From contig CAKAPZ010000005.1 in the NCBI GenBank assembly GCA_916720015.1, forward strand, positions 1 to 19,989: 19,989 nucleotides of DNA, read 5' to 3'. Within the stretch, counting starts at the first letter, position 1; each line of letters begins with the position of its first letter. The notes under the pieces are model-generated. The model saw only the letters and a list, made by a program, of their open reading frames with translations. It was not told the DNA's origin and made no database searches. The stretch comes from an uncultured Atopobium sp. Lineage in GTDB: Bacteria; Actinomycetota; Coriobacteriia; Coriobacteriales; Atopobiaceae. Positions 1 to 7,999 of this stretch are shown piece by piece. Position numbers and translations under genes: made by a program.

Positions 1-386
1 ACCTCTGCATAGAACTTCTCGACAGATTCTGCTGGAATGGCCAGAAGCTCTGCGGCAAACCAAGAAGTTGCCTCGCCAACCTGGGTATATGCGCTGGTAG
101 CGTTTGCAACGTATGCCTGGTACTTGGCAACGCGGGTGTCCTCGTCACTCTTGCGCTCAGCGTAGTTGATAATCTTGTAGAGCAGAAGGTTCATCTGGTC
201 CTCAAGCTGCAGAAACTCCAGAAGAGACTGAGCGGAGGTAGAAATCTTACCCTTGAACGCAAGCAGCTTTGGGCAGTAAGCCTTGAGCTCCTCGAGTCCA
301 GCCTCAAATGCCTCATCGCTAGGGAACATTGAGGACAGGTCCCACTTATATTTGCTGTCAATTTCTTCGCGAGACTCGTATGCCAT
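1..386 (-). CDS. pepF: Oligoendopeptidase F, N-terminal part (runs off window)
   Basis: Reading the minus strand from ATG at 386 gives 128 residues with no stop before the window edge, beginning MAYESREEIDSKYKWDLSSM. The YKWDLSSMF start followed by an acidic helical region (EEL, LEFLQLEDQMNLLLYKI, YAERKSDEDTRVAKYQAY) is typical of the N-terminal domain of the M3B oligoendopeptidase F family. These are cytoplasmic zinc peptidases that cleave short peptides. The catalytic HEXXH motif lies far downstream in the family and would be outside this window, so activity cannot be judged. The start is supported by an AAGGAAGG-type ribosome binding site just upstream. The next gene upstream (ABC relic) is on the same strand, separated by about 150 bp. 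Confidence 0.88.
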   Translation of the reverse strand, partial: MAYESREEIDSKYKWDLSSMFPSDEAFEAGLEELKAYCPKLLAFKGKISTSAQSLLEFLQLEDQMNLLLYKIINYAERKSDEDTRVAKYQAYVANATSAYTQVGEATSWFAAELLAIPAESVEKFYAE

Positions 387-540
387 GAGCCTTCCTTTCT
401 TGACCGGGTTAGTATTCACTGCTATTTAGTGTCCCACATACACGCTGATTTCATGCTGATAACAAGAAAAAATGAACCCATTTGATACAAATCATCAAAC
501 GGACGTGTTGCAATGCCTGAACTTCCCTGACGGCCTGCGA

Positions 541-1140
541 CTATCCTATCTTCCACCCTTCCGCCTCGGCACGTGCCTCAACGAAGCGCCTGTACACACC
601 TTCTTGCGCGAGAAGCTCCTCATGGGTCCCCCTCTGGACGACGGTACCATCCTCTACCACAAGGATCTGGTCGGCATGTTCGATAGTCGCAAGCCTGTGT
701 GCTATGACCACCACGGTCTTCTCGCGCGTAAGTTCCGTAAGTGCCTGTTGGATAAGCTGTTCGTTCTCCGGATCGATTGAAGCCGTCGCCTCATCAAGCA
801 CCACGATAGGGGCATCCTTGAGCAACGCCCGGGCAATCGAGATGCGCTGGCGCTCTCCCCCGGAAAGGCTTGCGCCTCCCTCGCCCACAATCGTGTCATA
901 ACCGTTGAGCAGGGCGCTGATAAAATCGTGACACCGTGCGCGTTTGGCAGCTTCGACCACCTGCTCATGCGTTGCACCGGCAGTCCCAAACGCAATGTTG
1001 GCCTCCAGGGTGTCATTGAACAGGTAGACATCTTGGAACACCATCGAGAAATTCCTCAACAGGCTGTCCACTGTGAATTCACGGACGTCGTGGCCGCCGA
1101 CACGCACCGCCCCACTATCGACGTCGTAGAAGCGCGCCAT
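541..1140 (-). pseudogene. C-terminal relic of an ABC exporter ATPase lacking the Walker A motif
   Basis: The 199 codons encode the later part of an ABC exporter nucleotide-binding domain. Visible are a Q-loop region (SMVFQDVYLF), the signature LSGGERQRISIARALL, Walker B with catalytic Glu (IVVLDEATASIDP) and the H-loop (VVIAHRLATI), ending with a normal exporter C-terminus. The transmembrane domain and P-loop GxxGxGKST are absent. In frame just upstream the sequence reads SGRLSCNIFSLMARFYDV. This aligns in length with a P-loop segment but has lost the GKST residues, and 53 bp further upstream lies the stop of the intact exporter gene. The first Met is therefore only an internal residue of the ancestral gene. 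The protein should not bind ATP. Most likely this is the decayed second half of an exporter pair, deleted between the two genes. The family call is firm; the deletion history is inferred. Confidence 0.85.
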
Positions 1141-1193
1141 AAGGCTGAATATATTGCAGGAAAGCCGACCAGAGTCTCTAAGAGGGAAAGGGT

Positions 1194-2846
1194 TCAGAGT
1201 TCCCGGACCTCATCGCATACGGCGAGAAGCTCCTCATCGTGAGACACAACGATTACCAGGTGGTCCTTACGAAAGTCCTTGAGGAGGTCAATGAGATGGC
1301 TCCGACTTGCCGCATCAAGTGCCGAAGTTGGCTCGTCAAGCAACATCACCTCTGGGTCTTTGAGGAGCATGCGGATGATAGCGATCTTCTGTTTTTCCCC
1401 TCCTGACAACGCAACACGATGTGCATCAATGACGCTCTGCAATCCCCTGTCTGGTGAGAGGAACTTCTGAAGTCCAAACAAGTTGACAAGCTGCAAAACC
1501 CTATCTTCACTGGGCATCTTGTTGCACAGAAGCGTCAAGTTGTTCCACAGGGTATCTTGGAGAATTGCCGGCTCTTGCTCAACAATGCCGATGACGTCGT
1601 GCCTGAGGGCGTATTGGTCAAGCGTTGCAAGGTCGGTATTGCCATAGTATATGGATCCGTCATACAGGCTGAAATATTCCCCCGAGAGAAGCTTCAAAAG
1701 CGTACTCTTGCCACATCCATTGGTACCTGCAAAGGCATAGATCTTCCCCGCTTGAAAGCGCCCGCTCACTCCACGGAGGGTCCTGTTTTTGTTCCCTGGA
1801 TATGAAAAGGCCACATCGTCGCAGGTAATCAGGCTGGTGTCCGTAGGAACTCCGGAACCGTTCGGCTCCTCTTCCTCATCCCAAAGCTCTTGTAATCTGT
1901 TGTAGTTCACGCGGGCGCTCTGGTAGTCGCGGCCAAACTGCTCAAAGTACTCGACGGATGTAACCATGGTGGTGAAGTAGCCGAAGGCAGTTGCCACATA
2001 ACCCACCTGCATATGGCCGGCAAAAACTTCCCTGGCAGCAACAAAAAGAAGTGCCGCCTGGGCAATGCCTTGGACCACTCCCGTACAAAGAAACACTTGC
2101 GCCGCAACCTTGTTGGTTTGATACATTGCCTCTCGGACCGTGAAGAAGATCTCCTTCAGGCGTTTTGTGGAACGGTTAAACAGAACATGTTTCCTGATAA
2201 ACTCGACTTCCTCTAACTGCTCTTGAACCCGTGAGGAGTACTGTGACATCTCATTTGTAAAATCGAGTGTTGTCTTATACATCCTATTCATGAAAATCAT
2301 ATAAATACCACCTGAGGCAATGGCAAGCACTATAGATACCAATGAGAGCAGGGGGTCTATGACAAACAGAACGACCACAATGACTACGAGAATTGCAGTG
2401 TTTTTAAGAACATCGACAATAGACATCAGGAAGAAGAGCGAAAGACCATTAGTGTCATCATCTAGACGCCGACGCCAATACGCAGGATCAAAACCTTTAA
2501 AGAAGGCCGGCCTTAGGTGTTGGATATGCTGAATAGCATGAAGCTCAAGATCAAATGAGGAATCTGCCTGAAGGTAGGTGTATACCAAGGTGGCCAGGTA
2601 ATCAAAGAGCGCAGCTAAAATACAACATATTGCAAGGAATAGACATGCCAAGATCAACGAACCCATCGGCGTATTGGGTTCAAGAAGCATATTTATGGTA
2701 ACCCCGGCCACAAGTGGAGCCACAACGGAGAGAAGCGCCTGGATCAGGCGGGCAACCAGATATCCTATAAATCTTCGACGATTGGAGATGCTCTGCCAGC
2801 AGCATCGGACGAGATCAAACATCCGCATCACCCAATTCAATTTCAT
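1194..2846 (-). CDS. ABC exporter, fused membrane domain and ATPase
   Basis: This 550-residue protein has the usual half-exporter layout. Residues 1-310 hold about six hydrophobic segments (clear ones near 33-54, 62-92, 140-190 and 250-290). Residues 338-550 form the ATPase. Walker A GTNGCGKST is at 374-382, Q-loop Gln424, signature LSGGEKQ 480-486, Walker B VMLLDEP 500-506 and the H-loop His536, so all ATPase residues are present. Such proteins work as dimers moving lipids, peptides or drugs across the membrane; the substrate cannot be read from sequence. The C-terminus stops 14 residues after the H-loop His, slightly short for the family. The gene is followed after 53 bp by the relic of a second exporter, suggesting it once worked as a heterodimer. 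No strong ribosome site precedes the first ATG; ATG at 2828 or 2822 are alternatives. Confidence 0.88.
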   Translation of the reverse strand: MKLNWVMRMFDLVRCCWQSISNRRRFIGYLVARLIQALLSVVAPLVAGVTINMLLEPNTPMGSLILACLFLAICCILAALFDYLATLVYTYLQADSSFDLELHAIQHIQHLRPAFFKGFDPAYWRRRLDDDTNGLSLFFLMSIVDVLKNTAILVVIVVVLFVIDPLLSLVSIVLAIASGGIYMIFMNRMYKTTLDFTNEMSQYSSRVQEQLEEVEFIRKHVLFNRSTKRLKEIFFTVREAMYQTNKVAAQVFLCTGVVQGIAQAALLFVAAREVFAGHMQVGYVATAFGYFTTMVTSVEYFEQFGRDYQSARVNYNRLQELWDEEEEPNGSGVPTDTSLITCDDVAFSYPGNKNRTLRGVSGRFQAGKIYAFAGTNGCGKSTLLKLLSGEYFSLYDGSIYYGNTDLATLDQYALRHDVIGIVEQEPAILQDTLWNNLTLLCNKMPSEDRVLQLVNLFGLQKFLSPDRGLQSVIDAHRVALSGGEKQKIAIIRMLLKDPEVMLLDEPTSALDAASRSHLIDLLKDFRKDHLVIVVSHDEELLAVCDEVREL

Positions 2847-3119
2847 GTGCTAAAAAAGCCTAGTGTCTCATCTCTCGATGTCCTGATGTCACGCTTTCCA
2901 AAGATATTTTATGCACCAGTTGGCACTCGCCAGGCTCGACATCGTTCGTCTCAATGGCATGATTATATCTCCAGAACAAATGCTACTCTCGCCAAAACCC
3001 GAATAACGAGGAGGCAAGATCTCAGCTAGACGGACTTCTCGAAAACGCTCCACAGCTTTATGCCATCGCTGAAGTGAAATAGAGACCACAAATTGATTCT
3101 TGGTCAGACAGTTCCTGCG
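2847..3119. other. Intergenic stretch, no supported gene
   Basis: This 273-bp gap lies between two minus-strand genes. A short minus-strand reading frame (2889-3089) has no recognisable domain or ribosome site and an overlapping plus-strand frame is equally unconvincing. It presumably contains the promoter for the ABC exporter, but I see no clear hexamers and no strong terminator hairpin. Confidence 0.4.
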
Positions 3120-4445
3120 TCAGCCCAGTGCCATACCCATCATATAAATAGGGAGATACGTAACACCTTCGAAAGCTTCTGGAGTATCCACATTGCCGTC
3201 ATGAAATACGTAGACATGTTCGAAGCTGTAGTTTTTTGTTGTTAGGAGATTGTCAAGCGCACTGTGGCGTCGATAGTTCTTACCACTCTTTATCTCACAG
3301 AGGTCGATGCCTCCTTGTTGCCCCTGAAGCACAAAATCAACCTCGCCTATCTTGGAGGAATTATAGTAGCGCAGTTCCCTTCCACACGCCTTGAATTCCT
3401 GGGCTGCCACATTCTCAAATATCGACCCAAAGTTTATGCTTGACCTTCTATTGAGGATATCGATATCGACATCCCCCATCATTTGGGCGGTAAGCAGGCC
3501 AACGTCATTTGCGTAAAGCTTCAGCATGTTTCGGTCCTCATGGGCGGCAAGGGGAAACGTCGGCTCATTGACTCGGAATGCCGGAAGAGCGACCCCTACG
3601 TGCTCAAGCCAGTCGAACGCGAACTCAAGGTTGGCAAACCTCAGACTCTTCCCCAGCCTTGCATATTTGAATCGCTTGTTCTCAGAATTCAACTGAGAAG
3701 GTATGGACTCGTATACCATTTGTACCTGGCGCGCCTCAAGCGTATCCGATACATACTTGGCCATGTCCATCTTGTACATGTTCACAATTCCCCTCTGCAG
3801 ATTACGGGCTCGCAAGAGGTCGTTGTTGTCCACAAAGGCCTGCACAACGTCAGGCATACCGCCTACCAAAAGATACCGGTAAAAGGTATCCGTAAGCTTA
3901 TCATGCAGATAATCAGGCACAGGGGTAAGGGATTCCATACAGGCAGAAACAGCTTCCAATGCCGTCTTGCCTATCCCACTTGCCCAGCAAAACTCCTCAA
4001 AATCAAGGGGATACAAGGTTACTTCCTGCAAAAAACCAACGGGAAGGGAAGAAATATTGGATACCTCAAGCCCAAGCAGAGAGCCCGAAAGAATGTAATC
4101 GTAGTCGGTTCGCTCAAGGAGCATCTTGATCCAGGTGAGCAGGTCCGCACCACACTCCTGGATCTCGTCGAGGAAGACGAGGGTCTTTCCGGCCTCCAGT
4201 TCTTTCCCGCTGAGCACGGAAAGACGTAGAAGCAGGTCATCAGCATCAATCGCCCTCATGACCGTCTCTTTGGCAGTCTTGTTGTCGAAGAAGTTCACCT
4301 CGGCGAGGATCCCATAGTTGTCTGCGGCAAACTGCCTGACAAGGGTCGTCTTTCCTACCTGTCGGGCTCCTTTGACGAGAAGTGCCTGCTTCGTCTTGTA
4401 TCGTTTCCAATCCTCCAGCCTTTGGTATGCCTTGCGTTTGAGCAT
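3120..4445 (-). CDS. AAA-14 ATPase with C-terminal DUF4143 domain
   Basis: This 441-residue protein belongs to the common AAA_14/DUF4143 family of STAND-like P-loop ATPases. Walker A GARQVGKTT lies at residues 26-34, Walker B TLVFLDEIQ has Asp93-Glu94, and a sensor-1 type SGSLLG is at 120-125. The C-terminal domain (about 215-430) carries the sequence GEVDFVL followed by CEIKSGK. This is the D...ExK pattern of a PD-(D/E)XK-like fold typical of DUF4143. The cellular role of the family is not established; links to mobile elements, toxin-like systems and signalling have been suggested. ATG at 4445 is preceded by GGGGAG at a spacing of 8. It is monocistronic and unusually has four phased repeats directly upstream, which are probably regulatory. 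Confidence 0.88.
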   Translation of the reverse strand: MLKRKAYQRLEDWKRYKTKQALLVKGARQVGKTTLVRQFAADNYGILAEVNFFDNKTAKETVMRAIDADDLLLRLSVLSGKELEAGKTLVFLDEIQECGADLLTWIKMLLERTDYDYILSGSLLGLEVSNISSLPVGFLQEVTLYPLDFEEFCWASGIGKTALEAVSACMESLTPVPDYLHDKLTDTFYRYLLVGGMPDVVQAFVDNNDLLRARNLQRGIVNMYKMDMAKYVSDTLEARQVQMVYESIPSQLNSENKRFKYARLGKSLRFANLEFAFDWLEHVGVALPAFRVNEPTFPLAAHEDRNMLKLYANDVGLLTAQMMGDVDIDILNRRSSINFGSIFENVAAQEFKACGRELRYYNSSKIGEVDFVLQGQQGGIDLCEIKSGKNYRRHSALDNLLTTKNYSFEHVYVFHDGNVDTPEAFEGVTYLPIYMMGMALG

Positions 4446-4479
4446 GATTTCATCTCCCCATAGTAATTAACAAGTGAAA

Positions 4480-4611
4480 TGCGTTTTTCACACTCTATGA
4501 TACGCTTTCAGTTGCGTTTTTTACATCATTTTATAGTGGTTTTATTGCGTTTTTCGCACGCTAGGACAGTCTCTCAGTCGCGTTTTTTACACCCTGCACC
4601 CCTAGTCCACG
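4480..4611. repeat. Four tandem 33-bp units with a conserved 13-bp dyad-like core
   Basis: The cores TGCGTTTTTCACA, TGCGTTTTTTACA, TGCGTTTTTCGCA and CGCGTTTTTTACA start at 4480, 4513, 4546 and 4579, exactly 33 bp apart. The 20-bp stretches between them are dissimilar, although units 1 and 3 both end in TCAGT. The third core is a perfect inverted repeat, TGCG-TTTTT-CGCA, and the others are variants of it. A 33-bp period is close to three helical turns, placing all four cores on about the same face of DNA. They start 35 bp upstream of the AAA/DUF4143 start codon, so a multi-site operator or activator array for that gene is the simplest reading. The periodicity is directly visible; the function is inferred. 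Confidence 0.75.
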
Positions 4612-4665
4612 TCCTCCCGGTGGTCCGCGATGTTGTCTCACCACGGGGCGTAATCAGGGTCAAAG

Positions 4666-4797
4666 TGACCTGTATCGTTTTTTCGGACACAGGCATCCCA
4701 GATTCAAAACCCAGGAATTGTATATGCTCAGACAACCGAGAAAGCGAGGCAAGGCATGGGCAACAACAAGTACACCGACGAGTTCAGGCGCGAGAGG
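4666..4797 (+). mobile_element. 5' remnant of an IS3-type insertion sequence (start of transposase OrfA)
   Basis: An ATG at 4756, preceded by GAGG, opens a frame reading MGNNKYTDEFRRE. This closely resembles the start of IS3-family OrfA proteins (a K-Y-T/S-x-E-F-K/R-R-E beginning of the helix-turn-helix). After about 13 codons the resemblance stops, and the frame ends at a TAA around 4839 inside the opposite-strand membrane gene. Upstream, 4666-4691 (TGACCTGTATCG... to ...CGGACACA) could be the left terminal inverted repeat because it begins with TG and ends with CA, but no right end is present to test this. A short inverted repeat GGTCA-AAG-TGACC lies at 4659-4671. The call rests on one short protein match. 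Confidence 0.5.
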
Positions 4798-4802
4798 TCC
4801 CA

Positions 4803-6179
4803 CTATGCATCGACTAAGGTCGAGGGAACTTCCTTATAAACGGTCTCGGTCTGCGCCGTATCGCTCGCGCCCAGAAGGTAGGTTGTGCCGCTCCTCGTCC
4901 GCACGAGGAGCCAGGGGCCGACCTCGGGGTCCAGGCACACCTTGAGCGATCCGTACGCGTCACTTGAGAAGTTACCTTCAAGGAAGGTTTCCATCGCGCC
5001 GCCAAACGTGCGCGTCATCTTGGGAAGTTGGTCAACCAGCTCCACAGACACCACGTCGGCCATGTCAATCTCATAGGTTGTGAGCAAGTGGTGTGCCCGA
5101 ATCGTCTGCTCGCTCAACTCAAGCATCACAGGAGTTCCAAATTCCTCCGCCATGAACGCTCCCGTCACGGGCAGGCAGAGCAGCGAGCAAGCGAGGGCCA
5201 CTACAATCGCCTTTCCCGCCGGCCGTGCCAGGTTGATCGACGTGTTGATGCCCACGCGCTCGTTCACTATGAGCTCAGCATCGTCGGGGTTATAGTAAAA
5301 GATGCCAAAGATCCAGTGATCGTCCTCGTCCACGTAGAAGCCCTCGCCGCTGGCCTTTGTAAGACGCTCCTGTAGGCTACGCACGCGCATCTCGGTTGCA
5401 AACGCCACGATTCCAAGGACCGTGCAGGGAAGCATCATACCGATAAAGTACAGATTGGTTGAACCCTGGAAGAGGAGCTGCGCCCAGCTCATGAATGCAA
5501 AAGACGCAGCCGCGACGAGGAACACCCTCGCCCAGGCGCGCCGGCGTATGCGCGTGAGCGTCTGCGTGAGGGCGGTGTTGTCGTCCACCACCTCGCTGCG
5601 ATTGCGGTAACACCAACGGAAGATTGCCCACATCATGAGCACACATGCGGCAAACAGCAGGTAGATTACTACGTTGTCACGGTCGAGCAGGACGGGGACC
5701 AGGCTCGCCGCGCAGATGAGGACAAACCATATGCTCGAGACGCGCGGATACGACTGCGCGGCCGCCCCAATATCGGCCACCGTCACGCGCTGGGCCGCGG
5801 CGCCTCTGGGCCGCCAGCCGCGCTCGTCCTTCAGGGCCGCGAGCCTGCGGTTGGTAAGCGCGTAGATCACCTCGGGCACGATACAGACCACAAGTATCCA
5901 GACGCTCCAGCAGAACATACTCGACCCGGCCCACGCTCGTACCGTTCCTGTCGCCGCACCGCCAAGTGCCGCAGCCACGAGCACGATAGCGCACGCGAGC
6001 TGTAGGTGACGGTAGCTGGTAAGAAACGCCTTTACCTGCACGTCTTCCCGCGCCTCGCGCGGGAAAGTGACGCCGACGACAATGTTCTTCTTGAAGCGCG
6101 CGCTGTTCCTGAGCGTCCACCATATGAGGAGTGGAGTCCAGCTGCAGGAGAGCCATAGGATAGTCGCAGTGCTCATCAT
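4803..6179 (-). CDS. Multi-pass membrane protein with DUF5808-like segment and PH-like C-terminus
   Basis: The 458 residues contain about eight hydrophobic segments (near 5-22, 59-79, 86-107, 148-165, 168-190, 215-235, 243-262 and 322-340). Residues 282-320 read DDHWIFGIFYYNPDD followed by an IVNERVGI-type turn. That is the hallmark of the DUF5808 segment found in DUF1648-related membrane proteins. Residues about 352-450 look like a bacterial PH-type beta domain of the kind attached to such proteins. ATG 6179 (or ATG 6176) follows an AAGGAAG site. It lies 14 bp after the GntR repressor gene, so the two form an operon. This pairing of a YtrA-type GntR regulator with a membrane protein is common. 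The molecular function is unknown; envelope stress or transport roles are speculative. Confidence 0.82.
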   Translation of the reverse strand: MMSTATILWLSCSWTPLLIWWTLRNSARFKKNIVVGVTFPREAREDVQVKAFLTSYRHLQLACAIVLVAAALGGAATGTVRAWAGSSMFCWSVWILVVCIVPEVIYALTNRRLAALKDERGWRPRGAAAQRVTVADIGAAAQSYPRVSSIWFVLICAASLVPVLLDRDNVVIYLLFAACVLMMWAIFRWCYRNRSEVVDDNTALTQTLTRIRRRAWARVFLVAAASFAFMSWAQLLFQGSTNLYFIGMMLPCTVLGIVAFATEMRVRSLQERLTKASGEGFYVDEDDHWIFGIFYYNPDDAELIVNERVGINTSINLARPAGKAIVVALACSLLCLPVTGAFMAEEFGTPVMLELSEQTIRAHHLLTTYEIDMADVVSVELVDQLPKMTRTFGGAMETFLEGNFSSDAYGSLKVCLDPEVGPWLLVRTRSGTTYLLGASDTAQTETVYKEVPSTLVDA

Positions 6180-6193
6180 AAACTTCCTTACTT

Positions 6194-6568
6194 CTAGCGA
6201 TACGCAATCTCATCCAGCAGGTGCTCACAGAGCGCGAGAACCTCTTTGCCTGACATCCCACCGGCCACCAGCTCAGCCAGGCGCATCCGCAGCGCGTCCA
6301 TGATGCCGGAATCGGGGTCCGAGCTGCCATCGGGCTCGCACACGAAGGTGCCACCCCTCCGGTCGCCGAGCACGTGTCCCTCCTGCTTGAGAAGCTGATA
6401 GGCCTTGCTCACCGTCATGGCGTTGACGCCGCACTCCGATGCGAGCGCCCGCACGGTCGGCAGGCGCTCGCCAGGCGCAAGCTCGCCTTCGGCGATGCCA
6501 CGCACGATCTGATCGCGGATCTGCTGGTAGATGGGTGTCGCGGTTGAGAAGTCCAGCTGCAGGAGCAT
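6194..6568 (-). CDS. GntR-family (YtrA subfamily) transcriptional repressor
   Basis: The 124-residue protein opens with the classic winged helix-turn-helix of GntR regulators: TPIYQQIRDQIVRGIAEGEL, then GERLPTVRALASECGVNAMTVSKAY and LLKQEGHVLGDRRGGTFV (about residues 11-78). The short C-terminal tail of roughly 45 residues forms helices without a large ligand domain, as in the YtrA subfamily. I chose ATG 6568 because GGAGG sits 9 bp before it; a TTG five codons earlier would overlap that site. It is the first gene of an operon with the downstream membrane protein. A 47-bp inverted repeat immediately upstream is a likely operator, implying autorepression relieved by an unknown signal. The family is certain; the target set is inferred. 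Confidence 0.93.
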   Translation of the reverse strand: MLLQLDFSTATPIYQQIRDQIVRGIAEGELAPGERLPTVRALASECGVNAMTVSKAYQLLKQEGHVLGDRRGGTFVCEPDGSSDPDSGIMDALRMRLAELVAGGMSGKEVLALCEHLLDEIAYR

Positions 6569-6586
6569 GGTGTGAGCCTCCAACGA

Positions 6587-6633
6587 TGTCTGTATTGTAT
6601 GTATTACTCACAATAATACATACGATACAGACA
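6587..6633. promoter_or_regulatory. Near-perfect 20-bp inverted repeat, probable GntR operator
   Basis: The arms TGTCTGTATTGTATGTATTA (6587-6606) and TAATACATACGATACAGACA (6614-6633) are inverted copies with a single mismatch and a 7-bp centre. The repeat starts 19 bp upstream of the repressor start codon, where a YtrA-type operator overlapping the promoter is expected. It contains TATTGT/TATGTATT stretches that could serve as a -10 element on the minus strand, but I cannot fix the promoter exactly. Confidence 0.82.
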
Positions 6634-6927
6634 AAGCTGCAAGCGCAGAGGAAAGCACAGTCCAAGCCGCTTCCGTCATCGCATCATTTCCCATTGTATG
6701 ATCTGTACCTACAGTAGATCTGCCTTGGTAGAATCGGGGTCCGGCCATGCCCTCCCATTAAGAGCTCGTCTTCGACACGAGCGCTCAACTCCTCGGCGCA
6801 AAAATTGACCGGATAGCGAGAAGCAAGAGATCGCCGAGAAGGGCGGACTCCTGGGTGGCGGACATCCGCGCCCGCATCCGCGTTGCGCGCTCCGTCACGA
6901 AACTCTAAACATACAAAATGAATAACG
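6634..6927. other. GC-rich gap with a decayed reading frame and a hairpin
   Basis: No intact gene is supported. On the plus strand 6762-6908 reads as a 48-codon frame (ELVFDTSAQLLGAKIDRIAR, ending VARSVTKL and a stop). It is preceded directly by an in-frame TAA and has no start codon or ribosome site, so at best it is the tail of a lost gene that I do not recognise. At 6761-6785 AGAGCTCGT and ACGAGCGCT form a 9-bp stem (one mismatch) with a 7-nt loop but no T-run, so it is not a clear terminator. Confidence 0.4.
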
Positions 6928-7878
6928 TTACCTCAGGCTACTCATAGATCTCGCTTTAGGCAAAGTCTGATCACGCACAAATGCAAGCAATCGTACAAGC
7001 ACAACAATACAAAGTCCTGCTGCAAGCACCGTTTCAACAAAGGCTATTCCGTCAAGCCATTGAAGAGGCTGACCAAGTTCAGCTAGATATGCCGACGTCT
7101 GCGTACGCGCAATGACACAAATTACAAAGGGAAATGTAAACGCGGCATGGCTAGGAAAGAACGGTTTAGTAAGACACCTGATGCACCACACAAAAGAAAC
7201 CACATAAATAAGTGAAGCAATTGCCAGCATTACCAACAGAAACGGTACAGACTTTGGTGTAATAGATTGAATATATCCTGCAATGCAAAGACTTGTTGGA
7301 GCTGCATAAATACAGGCGAGCGACTCAGCAGAATCAGGCACCGGCCCATATTTTATGTACTTTATGCTGACTACAATGAAAAGCACAACAAGGCAGATAA
7401 ATCCAAACCAAAATGCAATCGTACCAACACTGGTTTCAAAGGTAAACGCCGGCGCTGTAACACTAGCAACAACAATGCCTACATACACAATGAACCAGCT
7501 GGCGTGCACATTCTCCCAATCAAATTTTGCAATATAGCGAGAAGTAAAGAGAGCTATACACAGTATGTGCAACGCAATTCCTGCAAACCAAAATAACTGT
7601 GCCACATCACCAATATCGGCCTTCATATACACCGAAATCAGCATAACTGCCATAGGATATGTTGCGGCAACTGAAAGCCCAATTGGATCCGAGAGCTCTC
7701 GCAACACAACTTTTGTAGACACCATAAATTTGAGGGTATAGAGAGCTAAAAGAGCAATAGAAATTATGCCGCAGGCAAGATAGAGGCCTTCAAAAGAAGA
7801 CTTAAAAAGATTTCCAAGTGCCGCAAAACCTAATGCAACACCACAAATAGCAACAGGAACTTTTTGGACGTAGTTCAT
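6928..7878 (-). CDS. TDT-family (TehA/SLAC1-like) membrane transporter, copy 1
   Basis: The 316 residues form about ten closely spaced hydrophobic helices with little else, as in the tellurite-resistance/dicarboxylate transporter (TDT) family that includes TehA and the SLAC1 anion channel. Supporting pieces are the opening KVPVAICGVALGFAALGNLF, the central WFIVYVGIVVASVTAPAF and the late FTFPFVI helix. Members form trimers that pass anions or dicarboxylates, or act as exporters; the substrate here is unknown. It is transcribed divergently from yjdF over a shared 295-bp region that holds the riboswitch, hinting at a joint response. Its last 10 residues (LPKARSMSSLR end) differ from copy 2, where a stop follows DQTLS, because the 3' end lies outside the identical core. 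Confidence 0.85.
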   Translation of the reverse strand: MNYVQKVPVAICGVALGFAALGNLFKSSFEGLYLACGIISIALLALYTLKFMVSTKVVLRELSDPIGLSVAATYPMAVMLISVYMKADIGDVAQLFWFAGIALHILCIALFTSRYIAKFDWENVHASWFIVYVGIVVASVTAPAFTFETSVGTIAFWFGFICLVVLFIVVSIKYIKYGPVPDSAESLACIYAAPTSLCIAGYIQSITPKSVPFLLVMLAIASLIYVVSFVWCIRCLTKPFFPSHAAFTFPFVICVIARTQTSAYLAELGQPLQWLDGIAFVETVLAAGLCIVVLVRLLAFVRDQTLPKARSMSSLR

Positions 7879-7999
7879 AAGGACTCTTCTATCTGTTTAG
7901 GAATCTCTTTTCTAACTTGAACATCTATACGATAGTGTATCTAAATGACCTCTTAAAACTAAAATCCAATGAACTTCCACAACAGCTTTCTGTCATAAT
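7879..7999. promoter_or_regulatory. Divergent promoter region between TDT transporter and yjdF leader, copy 1
   Basis: This AT-rich stretch must hold the transporter promoter (minus strand) and probably the start of the yjdF leader. On the minus strand GTATAGAT near 7925-7932 could be a -10 element. No perfect hexamer pair or strong operator is visible. The same sequence recurs at 16470-16590. Confidence 0.4.

Noticed and set aside
470..499. Possible terminator downstream of the ABC relic
   Set aside because: The stem TTTGAT/ATCAAA is only 6 bp of mostly A-T pairs and the T-run begins about ten bases after it; too weak to call.
3483..4229. 248-codon plus-strand open frame
   Set aside because: It is fully antisense to the AAA/DUF4143 gene, which has clear motifs; the frame is a chance shadow.
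4480..4611. Possible CRISPR array (regular repeats and unique spacers)
   Set aside because: The repeat is only about 13 bp with internal variation, spacers are 20 bp, there are only four units and no cas genes; a regulatory array fits better.
5677..6354. 225-codon minus-strand frame
   Set aside because: It overlaps the GntR and membrane genes in another frame in GC-rich DNA and is Arg/Pro/Ala-rich without a domain.
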